Shown: positions 8,779 to 18,272, numbered from the stretch's first letter. The stretch is DNA of 64,000 bases from Microbacterium sp. B35-30 (GCF_010634855.1 NZ_MWLQ01000017.1:62001-126000); one strand, 5' to 3'. The notes: generated from the letters alone by a model not told the origin. Numbers and translations: made by a program.

Positions 8779-10068
8779 ATGAGCACGATCATCAGTCACC
8801 CTCGCGCATACGCCGACGTGACCGGACGCCACATCACGTTCGTCACACACGATGGCTACGGCGACGAGATCCAAGCTGACTCCGACGCCGACGTGCGCCA
8901 CGCGATCATCCGGCGTGCGACCAGCGAGGCCCGCCGATCGGGTGCGCCGCTCGAACTGATCACCTCGGGCGACCACGGCAAGCACCGCCTCCTCGTCGCA
9001 CCCGACGGGCAGGTGACGCCCCTCGAGCCGCCGGCACCCGCACCCACCCCGCCCGACCGACCCATCGGGCGCACCCAGACGGATGGAGAGGAGGTGAGCG
9101 AACAGGCTCCGCAGCCAACTGCGACGGAGACCGCCGCCGCACCGGCTGCGGAGCCGCCCGCTCGTCCGTCCTTCCTCAAGCCGCCGACGACCGCACCGAC
9201 GGCATCGGGGGGTTGGCGCGGCGTCGCACGACGCATCGGAATCGCGGTTCGACCTTCGGCCGCGGATCGTCAGCGCGCCGAGTGGACTTCCGTCGTCTCA
9301 AGGCAGTGGGCGGGATGCCGCACCATCGCGATCGCGAACGGTAAAGGTGGCGTCGGCAAGACGATGACAACCGCCATGCTCTCCGCCGTCTACGCACGCG
9401 AGGGCGGCGGGAACGTGCTCGCGTGGGACAACAACGACACCCGAGGCACGCTCGGTTGGCGCACCGAGCAGGGGATGTACGACACCACGCTGCGTGACCT
9501 GCTGCCCGAGGCATCCCGTCTCCTGACGCTCAGCGCAGGGGTCTCCGACATCGCCCAGTTCGTGCACCACCAGGCCACAGACCGCTACGACGTGCTCCGC
9601 TCGAACCCGGAACTGCTTGCCACCGATCAGCGGATCGCGTCGGCCGAGTTCGACCTGCTGATGCAGGTCGCGGCTCGGTTCTACCGTCTTGTCATCTTCG
9701 ACTCAGGCAATGATGAGTCGGCGGAGCGGTGGCTGCGGATGGTCGACAGCTCTTACCAGTTGGTCATCCCGACGCTGGCAACGCCAGAATCAGCGGAGTC
9801 AGCCGCATTGCTGCTGGACGCGTTGCGCGGACGCGATGAGCGGTCGGGCGTCCTCGCCCAGCGCGCGGTCGTGATCGTCACGCAATCCGAGTCCGCGCCA
9901 ACCGCGGCTCACCGGATCGCGGAGGGGTTCGCCGGTCACGTCCGGGCGGTGCACATCATCCCGTTTGATCCGGCTCTCAAAGCCGGTCCGTTGCGCTTCG
10001 ACGCCCTTCGCCGACGCACGCGCGATGCCTGGTTCGCCGCCGCTGCGGCGACAGCTGAGGGGTTGTGA
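8779..10068 (+). CDS. ParA/MinD-like ATPase of the transfer operon
   Basis: 429 aa. An N-terminal region (1-85) resembles a small structured domain, then a Pro/Ala-rich linker to about 145. The deviant Walker A KGGVGKT is at about 189-195, followed by a DNND substitution in the usual A' motif and the IFDSGNDES Walker B region. Such MinD-like proteins are found in actinobacterial T4SS operons between VirB4 and the coupling protein, and may place or load the channel. It is not paired with a parB gene here, so plain plasmid partition is less likely. Confidence 0.7.
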   Translation: MSTIISHPRAYADVTGRHITFVTHDGYGDEIQADSDADVRHAIIRRATSEARRSGAPLELITSGDHGKHRLLVAPDGQVTPLEPPAPAPTPPDRPIGRTQTDGEEVSEQAPQPTATETAAAPAAEPPARPSFLKPPTTAPTASGGWRGVARRIGIAVRPSAADRQRAEWTSVVSRQWAGCRTIAIANGKGGVGKTMTTAMLSAVYAREGGGNVLAWDNNDTRGTLGWRTEQGMYDTTLRDLLPEASRLLTLSAGVSDIAQFVHHQATDRYDVLRSNPELLATDQRIASAEFDLLMQVAARFYRLVIFDSGNDESAERWLRMVDSSYQLVIPTLATPESAESAALLLDALRGRDERSGVLAQRAVVIVTQSESAPTAAHRIAEGFAGHVRAVHIIPFDPALKAGPLRFDALRRRTRDAWFAAAAATAEGL

Positions 10069-11897
10069 GCGCGATGAACCAGGGCATGCTCGGAAAGGCC
10101 ATCGCGGTCGTGATCGCGGCAGCGGTGGTCCTGTCTCTCGCGTTCGGATTCCTGGCGGAGTCGGTCACACAACTCGTGTGCAGCGCCCGCCCAGCGCCCG
10201 AACACCTCTTCGCGGGACTCGCTCTCGCGATCACCGGTGACCCATCCGCGTACGCGTCGCCAGGCGGATGCATGATGCCGGTCGTGTGGATCCGCATCCT
10301 CGACGTCGCGATCATCATCGTCGTCGCTGCGCTGGTGGTGTGGGGGCTCGTCGCGCTGCGGCGCTACCGCGAGTCCGACCGCGGTTTCCTCGCCGATCTG
10401 CGAGCGCGACCTGGATTCGCCACGTCGGCCGAGGTCCGCGACCACCTCTCCGGGAAGGCCGTCCTGCGGCGTGCCAAGCAGCTTCGCCCCGACCTCGCCA
10501 AGCCGACCCCGACCGACGTCGGGTGGCGCGTCGGCACCTCGCGCGGGCAGGATGTCCACGTCTCGATCGAAGACTCCGTCGCACTTGAAGGTCCGCCCCG
10601 CTCAGGTAAGGGCTACCGCGTGCTGATCTCTGCCATCGTCGACTGGTCCGGACCGTTGATCACGACCTCGACGACGAACGACAATCTCACGGCCACGATG
10701 CGGATGCGGCAGACGCGTGGCGACGTCCACGTCTTCGACCCGCAGAGGCTCTCAGGCGCACGGCATCCACTTCGTATCTCCCCGATCGCGGGCTGTGAAG
10801 ACCCGATGGTCGCCATGCAGCGCGGCAACGCGATCATCACTGGCACCGCGCTTGGCGCGTCGAGCACCAATGGCGAGTGGGCACAGGCCGCGGGCGTCGC
10901 GTTGGGTCGCCTGCTTCACGCGGCCGCCGTGGGAGGTAAGTCGATCGCTGAACTGTACGACTGGGGAACGAGCCCGGCGCAGACCCGTGACGCGGTCAAC
11001 ATCCTCAAGGCAGACGGCGCGCCGGGCTGGGGCGACAGCCTGGGCGCCACGATCGCCGGCGACGAGAAACTCGTGTCGTCCATCTGGTTCGGAGTGAGCG
11101 GTGCGGTCGCGCCGCTCGCCGTCCCGCAGATTCGCGATGCGCTCTCGCCTCGGCCTGGCGACCCTGAACTGGCACCTGGAGAGTTCCTGGATGCCGCGAA
11201 CACGCTGTACTTGATCGGCTCGTCCGCGGGTGCATCAGCGATGGGCGGATGGCTCGGCGCGGTGCTCGACGACATCGTCGAGGTTGCCCGCAATCGGGCG
11301 CTCGCCTCACCAGGTGCACGACTTGCCCACCCGCTCGGACTGATCCTCGACGAGATCGCGAACATGTTCCGCTGGGGCAGCCTGCCACGGATCATGGCCG
11401 ACGGCGGCGGCCGGGGCATCTGCACGTTCATAGTGCTGCAGGCGCTTTCGCAGGCCGAGACGTCATGGTCCCGCGCTGAAGCCGACACGATCTGGGCTGC
11501 CGCCACCGCGAAGGTCCTTCTCGGCGGTGCGAGCCACGTCGATCACCTGCGCGACGTCGAGTCTCTCCTGGGCATGCGTGAGACGCGACGGGAGCAGCGC
11601 TCATGGTCAACGCGGGATGCCGGGTACTCGACCAGCGAGCACCATGAGCGTCGACCGCTGATGTCGGTCGACGAGATCCGCCGGCTTCCGCCGAGCGCTG
11701 GCCTCCTCGCTTATCGCAACAGGCGCAGCGTGCTTCTCGACCTTGCCGGGTGGGACGAGCGCCGCGACGCCCGCGCGATCCAGACCGGCAAGCGCGAGAC
11801 CGAGCAAGAGCAGCAGACCACGTTCGAGGAGGCTCGTCGCGCGACAATCGCTGCCCCGCCCTTTGCTGATCGCGCCGAGGCGGTGAGTGAAGAATGA
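10065..11897 (+). CDS. Type IV coupling protein (VirD4/TcpA-like)
   Basis: 610 aa starting at a GTG that overlaps the upstream TGA. Two N-terminal membrane helices (about 10-32 and 74-98) are followed by Walker A GPPRSGKG (176-183). Walker B is LGLILDEIANM near residue 425, and the GGRGICTFIVLQALSQ sensor helix comes next, as in VirD4/TraG coupling proteins. Its role is to bring the relaxase-DNA complex to the channel and pump DNA. The C-terminal about 100 residues look disordered and charged. Confidence 0.85.
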   Translation: MSAMNQGMLGKAIAVVIAAAVVLSLAFGFLAESVTQLVCSARPAPEHLFAGLALAITGDPSAYASPGGCMMPVVWIRILDVAIIIVVAALVVWGLVALRRYRESDRGFLADLRARPGFATSAEVRDHLSGKAVLRRAKQLRPDLAKPTPTDVGWRVGTSRGQDVHVSIEDSVALEGPPRSGKGYRVLISAIVDWSGPLITTSTTNDNLTATMRMRQTRGDVHVFDPQRLSGARHPLRISPIAGCEDPMVAMQRGNAIITGTALGASSTNGEWAQAAGVALGRLLHAAAVGGKSIAELYDWGTSPAQTRDAVNILKADGAPGWGDSLGATIAGDEKLVSSIWFGVSGAVAPLAVPQIRDALSPRPGDPELAPGEFLDAANTLYLIGSSAGASAMGGWLGAVLDDIVEVARNRALASPGARLAHPLGLILDEIANMFRWGSLPRIMADGGGRGICTFIVLQALSQAETSWSRAEADTIWAAATAKVLLGGASHVDHLRDVESLLGMRETRREQRSWSTRDAGYSTSEHHERRPLMSVDEIRRLPPSAGLLAYRNRRSVLLDLAGWDERRDARAIQTGKRETEQEQQTTFEEARRATIAAPPFADRAEAVSEE

Positions 11898-12292
11898 CCA
11901 ACCGACGGAAGCCCCTGCATGCCAATGCCTACCGGTCGGCGTTCCTCCGATCCCGCGCATGGTTCGCGCGTCGCGACGAGTGGTTCGCGGAGCAGTCGCT
12001 GGTGCTGCATCCCCTTGTCTGCGCCGGCTGCGGTAGACCGGCGAGCAAGCGGGACCTCGAATTGCACCACCTCGACTACGCCCGCGTGCACCAGACCGAC
12101 GACGGCCGCTGGGTCGCACGCGAGCGTCACGCCGACCTCGTGCCGATGCATCCCTACTGCCACGAACTGCTGCACCGACTCATCGATCGCGACGCCGTGC
12201 TGTCGCGCCACCGTACCCGTCGCGCAGCATCCGAGATCGCGCTGAAAGCACTCCGCCGCAAGCTCCAGGCGCTCAACGGGACCGCGTCATGA
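11894..12292 (+). CDS. HNH-like putative nuclease or zinc protein
   Basis: 132 aa with a 4-nt overlap on the coupling-protein gene. A CAGC zinc knuckle (C43, C46) is followed by LELHHLDY (H58/H59) and HPYCHELLHRL (H86, C89, H90, H94). This spacing is that of a compact HNH/treble-clef domain, although the middle Asn of HNH is not clear. A nicking or DNA-repair function during transfer is possible. The N-terminal 40 residues are basic and aromatic. The function is not established. Confidence 0.6.
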   Translation: MTNRRKPLHANAYRSAFLRSRAWFARRDEWFAEQSLVLHPLVCAGCGRPASKRDLELHHLDYARVHQTDDGRWVARERHADLVPMHPYCHELLHRLIDRDAVLSRHRTRRAASEIALKALRRKLQALNGTAS

Positions 12293-12771
12293 CCAACTAC
12301 GGCGACCCGCCGGACCTCGACGACCTGATGGCTCAGGACATGAGCGACTTCGATCCCGGCACCCGGTCGGGCTCATCGGAGCCGATCGGCGCTCGCGTCG
12401 TCGACTGGCGCACGTTGGCGGATGCGGACGCTCGTGCGGCGTGGGACTCACTCCGCGAGTGGGTGGAGTGGTTCACCGTCCGCTATCAGATCTCAGAATC
12501 GATCGTGCCGGTGTGCTGGTACAAGCACGGCAACCTCGTCGAGGAACTCTCGGCGCTGCACATCGCGCACGGCGTCGCGTTCGATTCATCGGATGCCGGA
12601 TTCGGACCGATCGGGTGGCATGAACGCCTCAGCCTGGCGATCCCACGTCTCAGGAACGCGTACGCCGGTGGATGCTCGCGTGGACACAACCGGTACAAGC
12701 CCCGCTCGTGGGCGAACGCCGTCGACGAGCAGGAGTGGAACGCATGGGCCAACCAGGCTCATGCCGAGTGA
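12289..12771 (+). CDS. DUF4913-like element protein
   Basis: 160 aa with an ATGA overlap on the previous gene. An acidic N-terminus (about 1-40) leads to a conserved-looking core: WDSLREWVEWFTVRY, IVPVCWYKHGNLVEELSALH, then GWHERL and an Arg-rich C-terminus. I recognise this layout as that of DUF4913 proteins from actinobacterial plasmids and conjugative elements, whose function is unknown. It is small, soluble and lacks membrane helices or metal motifs. Confidence 0.6.
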   Translation: MTNYGDPPDLDDLMAQDMSDFDPGTRSGSSEPIGARVVDWRTLADADARAAWDSLREWVEWFTVRYQISESIVPVCWYKHGNLVEELSALHIAHGVAFDSSDAGFGPIGWHERLSLAIPRLRNAYAGGCSRGHNRYKPRSWANAVDEQEWNAWANQAHAE

Positions 12772-12805
12772 GGCGCCCAGGCACCTCGGAACGGAAGGAA
12801 GAAGG

Positions 12806-13258
12806 ATGACCACGAGAATCCCCGTCACCATCGAGGGCAACCTCACCGGTGACCCCGAGCACGGCGCAGGTGAGTCGGGCAACGAGTACGCCCGCTTCAC
12901 CATCGCGGTCAACGACCGGCGCCTCAACGAGACCACCAACCGGTGGGAAGACGTCGGCACGGTGTTCCACCGCGTCGTCGTTTTCAACCAGCAGTCCCGC
13001 AACGTCGCGACGTCGCTCCGCAAGGGCGACAGCGTGATCGTCGCCGGCGACCTCCGATTCGGCACCTACACCGACAAGGAGACCGGCAACACTCGCGAAA
13101 CCCGCGACATCGTCGCCGACAACATCGGCGCGTCGCTGAAGTTCGCGACCGTCCAGGTCGACCGCGCCCCAAAAGCTAGCGGCCCCGCTGCGGATCGCTC
13201 CGCCACGGGGCCAGTAGCCGAGCCGGTCTCATCCACCGGCGCCGGGGTTGCTCGCTGA
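12806..13258 (+). CDS. ssb: Single-stranded DNA-binding protein
   Basis: 150 aa from ATG 12806, with a GGAAGAAGG ribosome site. The OB-fold core covers about residues 1-110 (VTIEGNLTGDPE, YARFTIAVND, VFHRVVVFNQQSRNVATSLRKGD). The C-terminal tail is short and ends in GAGVAR, so the acidic DDxxPF tip used by chromosomal SSB to recruit partners is absent. This fits an element-encoded SSB that coats transferred single strands. It is the last gene of the transfer operon and is followed by a strong hairpin. Confidence 0.85.
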   Translation: MTTRIPVTIEGNLTGDPEHGAGESGNEYARFTIAVNDRRLNETTNRWEDVGTVFHRVVVFNQQSRNVATSLRKGDSVIVAGDLRFGTYTDKETGNTRETRDIVADNIGASLKFATVQVDRAPKASGPAADRSATGPVAEPVSSTGAGVAR

Positions 13259-13272
13259 CCCATCGCAACAGG

Positions 13273-13310
13273 AGAGCGGCGTGGGAGTCATCGTACTCCT
13301 GCGCCGCTCT
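13273..13310 (+). terminator. Hairpin ending the transfer operon
   Basis: AGAGCGGCG pairs with CGCCGCTCT, continued by two wobble pairs and GGAGT/ACTCC around a 6-base loop, a stem of about 16 pairs starting 15 nt after the ssb stop. No T-tract follows, as is common for actinobacterial terminators. Confidence 0.6.
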
Positions 13311-13443
13311 GCGCGTGCCGGCGCGACGGTGGCCAGGCATCCCCCCCGGATGCTGCGCTTCACCCAACAGGGTGGCCGGTGACTAGCGGGCTCGTCGACC
13401 CGGTCCGGTATGTCGGCATCGATCCACCAACTGGGCGTCCGAG

Positions 13444-14544
13444 CTACAGCCACTTCCGCAACAGATCCGTGGTCATCGCAAGGAGCCGCTTGTCGGACTT
13501 GAGGTACGCGTCCATCAAGGCGCGCGGCTCCACCCCGGGACGGTAGAGGTAGCCCTCCATCGAGACGACGGCGACCGTCTCGGCTCCTCTCCGAAGGGCC
13601 CAGTAGTGGCTATAGGGCTCCCCATGGATGCCGAGCCTGGGCGTCCCGGCGAGCTCAGAATCGACATCAGCGAATTCGCCGATCAGCCCCGCGCGTGAGA
13701 GCCCCCACTCGGAGCTGTCGAGTGATTCACTCCGCACATCCCACGGACGCCGGTCGTTGACAAGCATCGCGAGCGCGGCCGCGAAGAAGCGATAGCCGAT
13801 CGCCCGTTCGGTCGTTGACGGACTGGATGATGGCGAGCCCCACCCGGCCCTTGCTTCGATGTCTTTGACGAGCTCATGTGGGCCGGCGGCCTCGAGAACC
13901 GAGATCCAGCTAGCCACGATCTCGCTCTGGCCACCGCGATGGATCTGAATGGTCCCGGCTCGATTCAACATCACACGGGGAGCGACAATGCGCGGGTCTG
14001 GAGTGAACTGATCAGGGGTCGCGACGCAGAGCACATCGTACTGGCCCCCACCGGGATGCATCTCATAGACCATCAACTCGGGATGGCGCCGCACGAGCTC
14101 TGATGCGATCCACCAGGATTGGGCGATGGCGAAGCGGCTCGATCCCCAGTTGCCGGGTGCGGGATCTGCGCTCTCGATGGCCAATCCTGTGACGCGAAGC
14201 GTGCCGTCCGGCGAAGCGACGGATGCAGGGCGGGCCATCTGGGCCTCGAACTGGCCACGAACCTCTTCATAGACCGACTCAGCGTCGGGCTCGCCGATGT
14301 CGAACAGCGGGGTCTTGGGTTCGTACAGTTGCCAGCTCGGTGAGGTACTCGCTTTGTACCCGATCCAATGCTCCGCCGACTCCATGGGCCGCTCAACAAT
14401 CGCCTTCCACCCGCGGTCGCGATACTGCTCGTGTTGGTGTGGATAGAACGGAGCCGCCTGCTCGCCATCGATCACCCACACGCCGACCGGCTCGAACGGC
14501 ATTCCCTTGCCAGTCCTGACACTGTGAATCGCAATTGCCGTCAC
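13444..14544 (-). CDS. Uncharacterised protein, possibly TY-Chap2-like
   Basis: 366 aa, soluble, without membrane helices. The central stretch SWWIASELVRRHPELMVYEM followed by HPGGGQYD resembles the conserved region of putative peptide-chaperone (TY-Chap2) proteins of Microbacteriaceae, recalled from memory and not verifiable here. The N-terminal 95 residues hold Trp/Tyr-rich strands, and the C-terminal third starts around RAIGYRFFAAALAMLV. It is the last gene of the minus-strand set relaxase - glycosylase - this gene, but an 82-nt gap separates it from the glycosylase gene. Confidence 0.5.
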   Translation of the reverse strand: MTAIAIHSVRTGKGMPFEPVGVWVIDGEQAAPFYPHQHEQYRDRGWKAIVERPMESAEHWIGYKASTSPSWQLYEPKTPLFDIGEPDAESVYEEVRGQFEAQMARPASVASPDGTLRVTGLAIESADPAPGNWGSSRFAIAQSWWIASELVRRHPELMVYEMHPGGGQYDVLCVATPDQFTPDPRIVAPRVMLNRAGTIQIHRGGQSEIVASWISVLEAAGPHELVKDIEARAGWGSPSSSPSTTERAIGYRFFAAALAMLVNDRRPWDVRSESLDSSEWGLSRAGLIGEFADVDSELAGTPRLGIHGEPYSHYWALRRGAETVAVVSMEGYLYRPGVEPRALMDAYLKSDKRLLAMTTDLLRKWL

Positions 14545-14626
14545 GGCGGACCCTCGCCTTCAATCAGTAGTGTCGCCACGCTATCGGCGGAATGCTTCAA
14601 CTCGCCTGCGGCCATGAACGCGCGCG

Positions 14627-15178
14627 CTACCCGCCCGACTTCAGATGCGACGAGAGCTCTAACATGACGCGCTCGACATTCTCGCGCTTATCGAACGGAC
14701 CCGGCATCCGGAACACTCGTGCTCCCCACGACGTCCGCTTCGACTGCATGCCCGCCACACCCTCGCTCCCGAGCAGCACCTTCACGGGGTGGCGGAATAC
14801 GCTGACGATCAGTCCGACGTGGCGGGATCGGAGGTTGTCCGCGAGTTGCGTGCTTCCGTAATGGATTTCGTCAGCACCGACGTCGCCTTCGCCACGACTC
14901 GGCCGCTTGACGATGTCGGTGAAGCCGACTCCTGCGGCGAGCGCAGCATCCTCGAAGTTTCGGCCAGCCGGCGCACGGAACAACCCGGCGGCAGCCAGTT
15001 TGCGCAACTGACCCTGACCAACCCGGCCCTGGTAGTAGTGGCCCGCCTCGACGCTCGACGACGCGGGGTTGAGACCCACGATCATTGCGCGGGGCACGTC
15101 GGGCCACACATCAGCAAGCGTGAGGACCTCGCGCCCCATCCAGTCCTCGCGAGTCTGAAAGCCAATCAGTTCGGTCAT
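14627..15178 (-). CDS. mug: Mug/TDG-type uracil-DNA glycosylase
   Basis: 183 aa. The motif MIVGLNPASSS (about 33-42) matches the catalytic GINPG-type loop of Mug/TDG glycosylases, with Asn as the water-activating residue. GFTDIVKRPS (about 85-94) matches the region that follows, and the C-terminal FRHPVKVL corresponds to the minor-groove intercalation loop. These enzymes remove uracil or thymine opposite G. It lies 61 nt after the relaxase stop on the same strand, so removal of uracil from newly transferred DNA is a plausible role. Confidence 0.75.
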   Translation of the reverse strand: MTELIGFQTREDWMGREVLTLADVWPDVPRAMIVGLNPASSSVEAGHYYQGRVGQGQLRKLAAAGLFRAPAGRNFEDAALAAGVGFTDIVKRPSRGEGDVGADEIHYGSTQLADNLRSRHVGLIVSVFRHPVKVLLGSEGVAGMQSKRTSWGARVFRMPGPFDKRENVERVMLELSSHLKSGG

Positions 15179-15239
15179 GAGGAATCTCTATCAGGTACTT
15201 CGCCCACCGTTCGACCGCCCACGCACCGATCGATCAGCA

Positions 15240-18200
15240 TCAGCGCCCCAGCAACGAACTTGTCCGCGCTTCGGGCGCGGCAATCGGAGCCGCGGCATCG
15301 TCGGCTTGGGCCCGAGCAGCCACGCTGCGCTCAGTCTCGAGGTACCGCCGCAGGAGGTCCTCGTGTCGTCGAGCCGCCGACTCGTACCGAGCGCGCAGCG
15401 AGCGACGCACCTGGACCAGATCGTCGTCCGACGAGTCACCTCCTGCTCGACCATGACCCCCCGCCTCCTTCGCCGCGACCTGGCTGTCGAGGCTGAGCAG
15501 TGTCTGTCGCGTCGTGCGCATCCAATGGTTCAGTTGCCGCACTTCCTCGCCGACCGCATGCTCGGCTGGACGGGCAGCCCTCCCGAGTTCGCTCCGCGCC
15601 GCGCGCACCGAGTCGTCAATGCTGACCTCGGGGATGCCGCGCATCATGCTCTGCGCGATCTGCTCCATTGCGGCGGTATCCGTTCGCGCAATCGCAATCG
15701 CCTCGTTGTGCGCGCGCCCGCGCGTCATGCCGACGTACAGGCCCGAGGCGTCCACGCCCGGGCCGACGATCGACGCATCCGCCGTCTCACCCTGGATGCC
15801 GTGCACGGTCGATGCGTATGCGAGATGTATGTGGTCGGCGGCGTACTCGCGGTTAACCACGCGGACGTCAACAGAGTCATTCACGCTCACCAACTCGAGC
15901 CCGGCCGACGTGATGCGACGCACAACCCACACCGCGCGGTTCTCCACGCCCGTCGCGCGATCATTGCGCCGGGTCTGCACGACGTCGCCTTCGAGCAGCC
16001 GTTGCTCACCCTGTCCAACAGCGATGCGAGCGAGCACCAGTTCCCCACGCTCAACCCGCCGCTGCTGGATGGCCCCGTTGATCGCGTTCGCCTCTTCGTT
16101 GGTGCTCGTCACGAGAGCAACGCGACCGTGACCGGAAGCCCAGCGGAAGTAAGACTCCACCATCACGTCGCGCGCTTGAACGTGATCGGACACGCGATGG
16201 ACCTGGCCGCGATAAGCGAGTTCCCTCACAACGTCGAGCGCAGCTTCTTTGGATGCCGGCTCCCGCATGCGAAGAGTGAGTGCCGCATAGTCCGGATCGA
16301 CGAAACGGTGTACGGCGGTCAACTCGACGACGGCCGTCGCGCGACGGGTCATCATCGCCATCGCACCCGAGTGTCCGACGGGACGAGCTTGGAGGTGGTC
16401 GCCGACCATCGCAATCCCGGCACCGGACTCGGCAGCGACTGTGGCGAGCGCATTGGCCGTGTGAAGGTCGACCATTCCGGCCTCGTCGACCACGATCCGG
16501 TCGCCTGCCGCGAACGGATACCGCCGCGGGCCTGAATAGGTGATTCCGGTGACCGGGTCGATCTCGCCAACAGTGAGCCGCGTCCAGACCTCGGCGCCGG
16601 CCGCGTCGCGTCCCCACCGGAATCCGTGATCGCCAAGAAGCGCATGCAGGCTTGAGGCCGATGCACCGATCTCCCTTCCGGCGACCGACGCAGCCTTCTT
16701 CGTTGGGGCGACCACGATCATCCGGCGCCCGCGGTGCGTGAGCGCCGCTTTCGCCAGGCGCAGCATCGTGGTCTTTCCCGCCCCCGCCGGGCCGGTCACC
16801 GACACCAGGCAATCCGTACCCGCGATCGCCGCCACCGCCTCAACCTGGCGTTCCTCGAGCTCGATGCCATCGCTGAGCACCGTGGATGCAGCATCCACAA
16901 TCTCGTCATCATTGATACGCACGCCAGCGCGGCTCAGCGCATCGAAGCGGGCGGCCAGCTCAACCTTGGCGACAGCCGTGGCCGAAGCCATGTATCCCTT
17001 GATGTGCGCGGGGCGTTCTGTCTCACTATCGAGCAGGTCGACCGTCTGCTCGAGCGCGCGATCGATGGCCCCGTCGATAAGCCCCTGCAGATCTCCGCGC
17101 GGCGCGACCACCCCGGATGCCGCGACCGCCCGCGTGACACCGGCCCGAATGTCGAACAGGCTGAAGCGTCCGCCGTAACTCGCTGCCCGCGCATCTGCCT
17201 CGACCACTGCCTGAGCTGCAAGCATTCCGAGGTCCAGTTCGTCGAGAGATCTGGACCTCACGGGGATCTCGTCGCGCTCGCGCGAGATCCTGTCGTCGAT
17301 CGCGACGAGTTCGTCGGTGATGAGCCGTTCCCATGTCTCTTCATTGATGTCGCCGGGTTTGTTCGGGCGCGCCTTCGCCCATGCCAACCTGTCAATCCGG
17401 TGCAGCTCGTCCGGGCTCGGCTCGAGACCCGGATGGTCACTACGCCAGGCCGCGAGCAACACCGCTCGGTTGGCCTCAATCTGAGTCGACCGCCGCGAGA
17501 GCGGACGCACCGCATGTGCGAGTTCAGCGATCTCGCCATCAGCGTTCAGCCTGAGTCCGTGACGCGCGAGGGCGCCGACCCACTGCGGATCCGTCCGCGC
17601 CGCGAGCTCCCCCTCGGCGTTGATGACCGTCTGCATCTTCATCGCCACTCGGGAGTCGACGTTCGACCACTTGCCATCCTCGCCAAGCACCTTCACGTTC
17701 AGCCACAGGTGCCGGTGGACGTGCGGGTCGAGCGCCCGCGATCTGCGGTGCTGTAGTTCGACGACCTCGATGCGGTGAAGGGATTCCCGGATGCTCCCGC
17801 CAGCGCCACGGCGCGCGTTCAGCTCGCTCTGCCAGGTCTTGATGATGCCGTCGCGGAGCCGATCTTGCAGGGCTTCGAACTCATCCGCGAGGTCGGGGTT
17901 GATCATCGCCGCGATGCTGTAGGACTTCGGTGCGTTGATCGTCCCGTCGAGGATCAGGTCGGCGGCGGGCGAGGTGAGGTCTCGACCTCGACGCTCATCG
18001 GTCGCCGGGTCACGGCCGTCCACCCAGCGGCGAAGCTGCTGTTCGTCGAGGGTATCCGTGGTGATGACGCCGGCTTCGACGGTGAATCGGCTAACCCCCA
18101 CGTGACCGGCTTCGCCGTAGATCGTGAGCGCATCGACGCCGGCCACCTCGCGGAGGTGTGAGTCACACGACCCCTGGAACGCGTACGCGAGTGCTTGTCG

Positions 18201-18272
18201 AACCCCGTGGGATCCGACACCCCTTTTCCAGCGCTCCAGGCCTCCGCGCACGAGTCCAGGATAGGCCGTCAA
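15240..18272 (-). CDS. traA: MobF/TraA relaxase-helicase
   Basis: 1010 aa from TTG 18272, a weak start without a clear ribosome site. The relaxase domain shows the three-histidine metal motif in LDPHVHRHLWLNVKV (H184, H186, H188). A RecD/TraI-like helicase follows, with Walker A GPAGAGKT (494-501), VVAPTKKAA, IVVDEAGMVD as Walker B, and the C-terminal AYASTVHGIQGETAD motif. The tail (about 900-1010) is charged and helical. The N-terminus is unlike other TraA proteins: the catalytic tyrosine is not obvious (candidates Y4, Y30, Y52), so the true start is uncertain. It nicks oriT and unwinds the strand for transfer. Confidence 0.8.
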   Translation of the reverse strand: MTAYPGLVRGGLERWKRGVGSHGVRQALAYAFQGSCDSHLREVAGVDALTIYGEAGHVGVSRFTVEAGVITTDTLDEQQLRRWVDGRDPATDERRGRDLTSPAADLILDGTINAPKSYSIAAMINPDLADEFEALQDRLRDGIIKTWQSELNARRGAGGSIRESLHRIEVVELQHRRSRALDPHVHRHLWLNVKVLGEDGKWSNVDSRVAMKMQTVINAEGELAARTDPQWVGALARHGLRLNADGEIAELAHAVRPLSRRSTQIEANRAVLLAAWRSDHPGLEPSPDELHRIDRLAWAKARPNKPGDINEETWERLITDELVAIDDRISRERDEIPVRSRSLDELDLGMLAAQAVVEADARAASYGGRFSLFDIRAGVTRAVAASGVVAPRGDLQGLIDGAIDRALEQTVDLLDSETERPAHIKGYMASATAVAKVELAARFDALSRAGVRINDDEIVDAASTVLSDGIELEERQVEAVAAIAGTDCLVSVTGPAGAGKTTMLRLAKAALTHRGRRMIVVAPTKKAASVAGREIGASASSLHALLGDHGFRWGRDAAGAEVWTRLTVGEIDPVTGITYSGPRRYPFAAGDRIVVDEAGMVDLHTANALATVAAESGAGIAMVGDHLQARPVGHSGAMAMMTRRATAVVELTAVHRFVDPDYAALTLRMREPASKEAALDVVRELAYRGQVHRVSDHVQARDVMVESYFRWASGHGRVALVTSTNEEANAINGAIQQRRVERGELVLARIAVGQGEQRLLEGDVVQTRRNDRATGVENRAVWVVRRITSAGLELVSVNDSVDVRVVNREYAADHIHLAYASTVHGIQGETADASIVGPGVDASGLYVGMTRGRAHNEAIAIARTDTAAMEQIAQSMMRGIPEVSIDDSVRAARSELGRAARPAEHAVGEEVRQLNHWMRTTRQTLLSLDSQVAAKEAGGHGRAGGDSSDDDLVQVRRSLRARYESAARRHEDLLRRYLETERSVAARAQADDAAAPIAAPEARTSSLLGR

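Noticed and set aside
15177-16535. 452-aa plus-strand frame over the relaxase 3' part
   Set aside because: No motif and biased composition; the minus-strand frame carries the helicase motifs.
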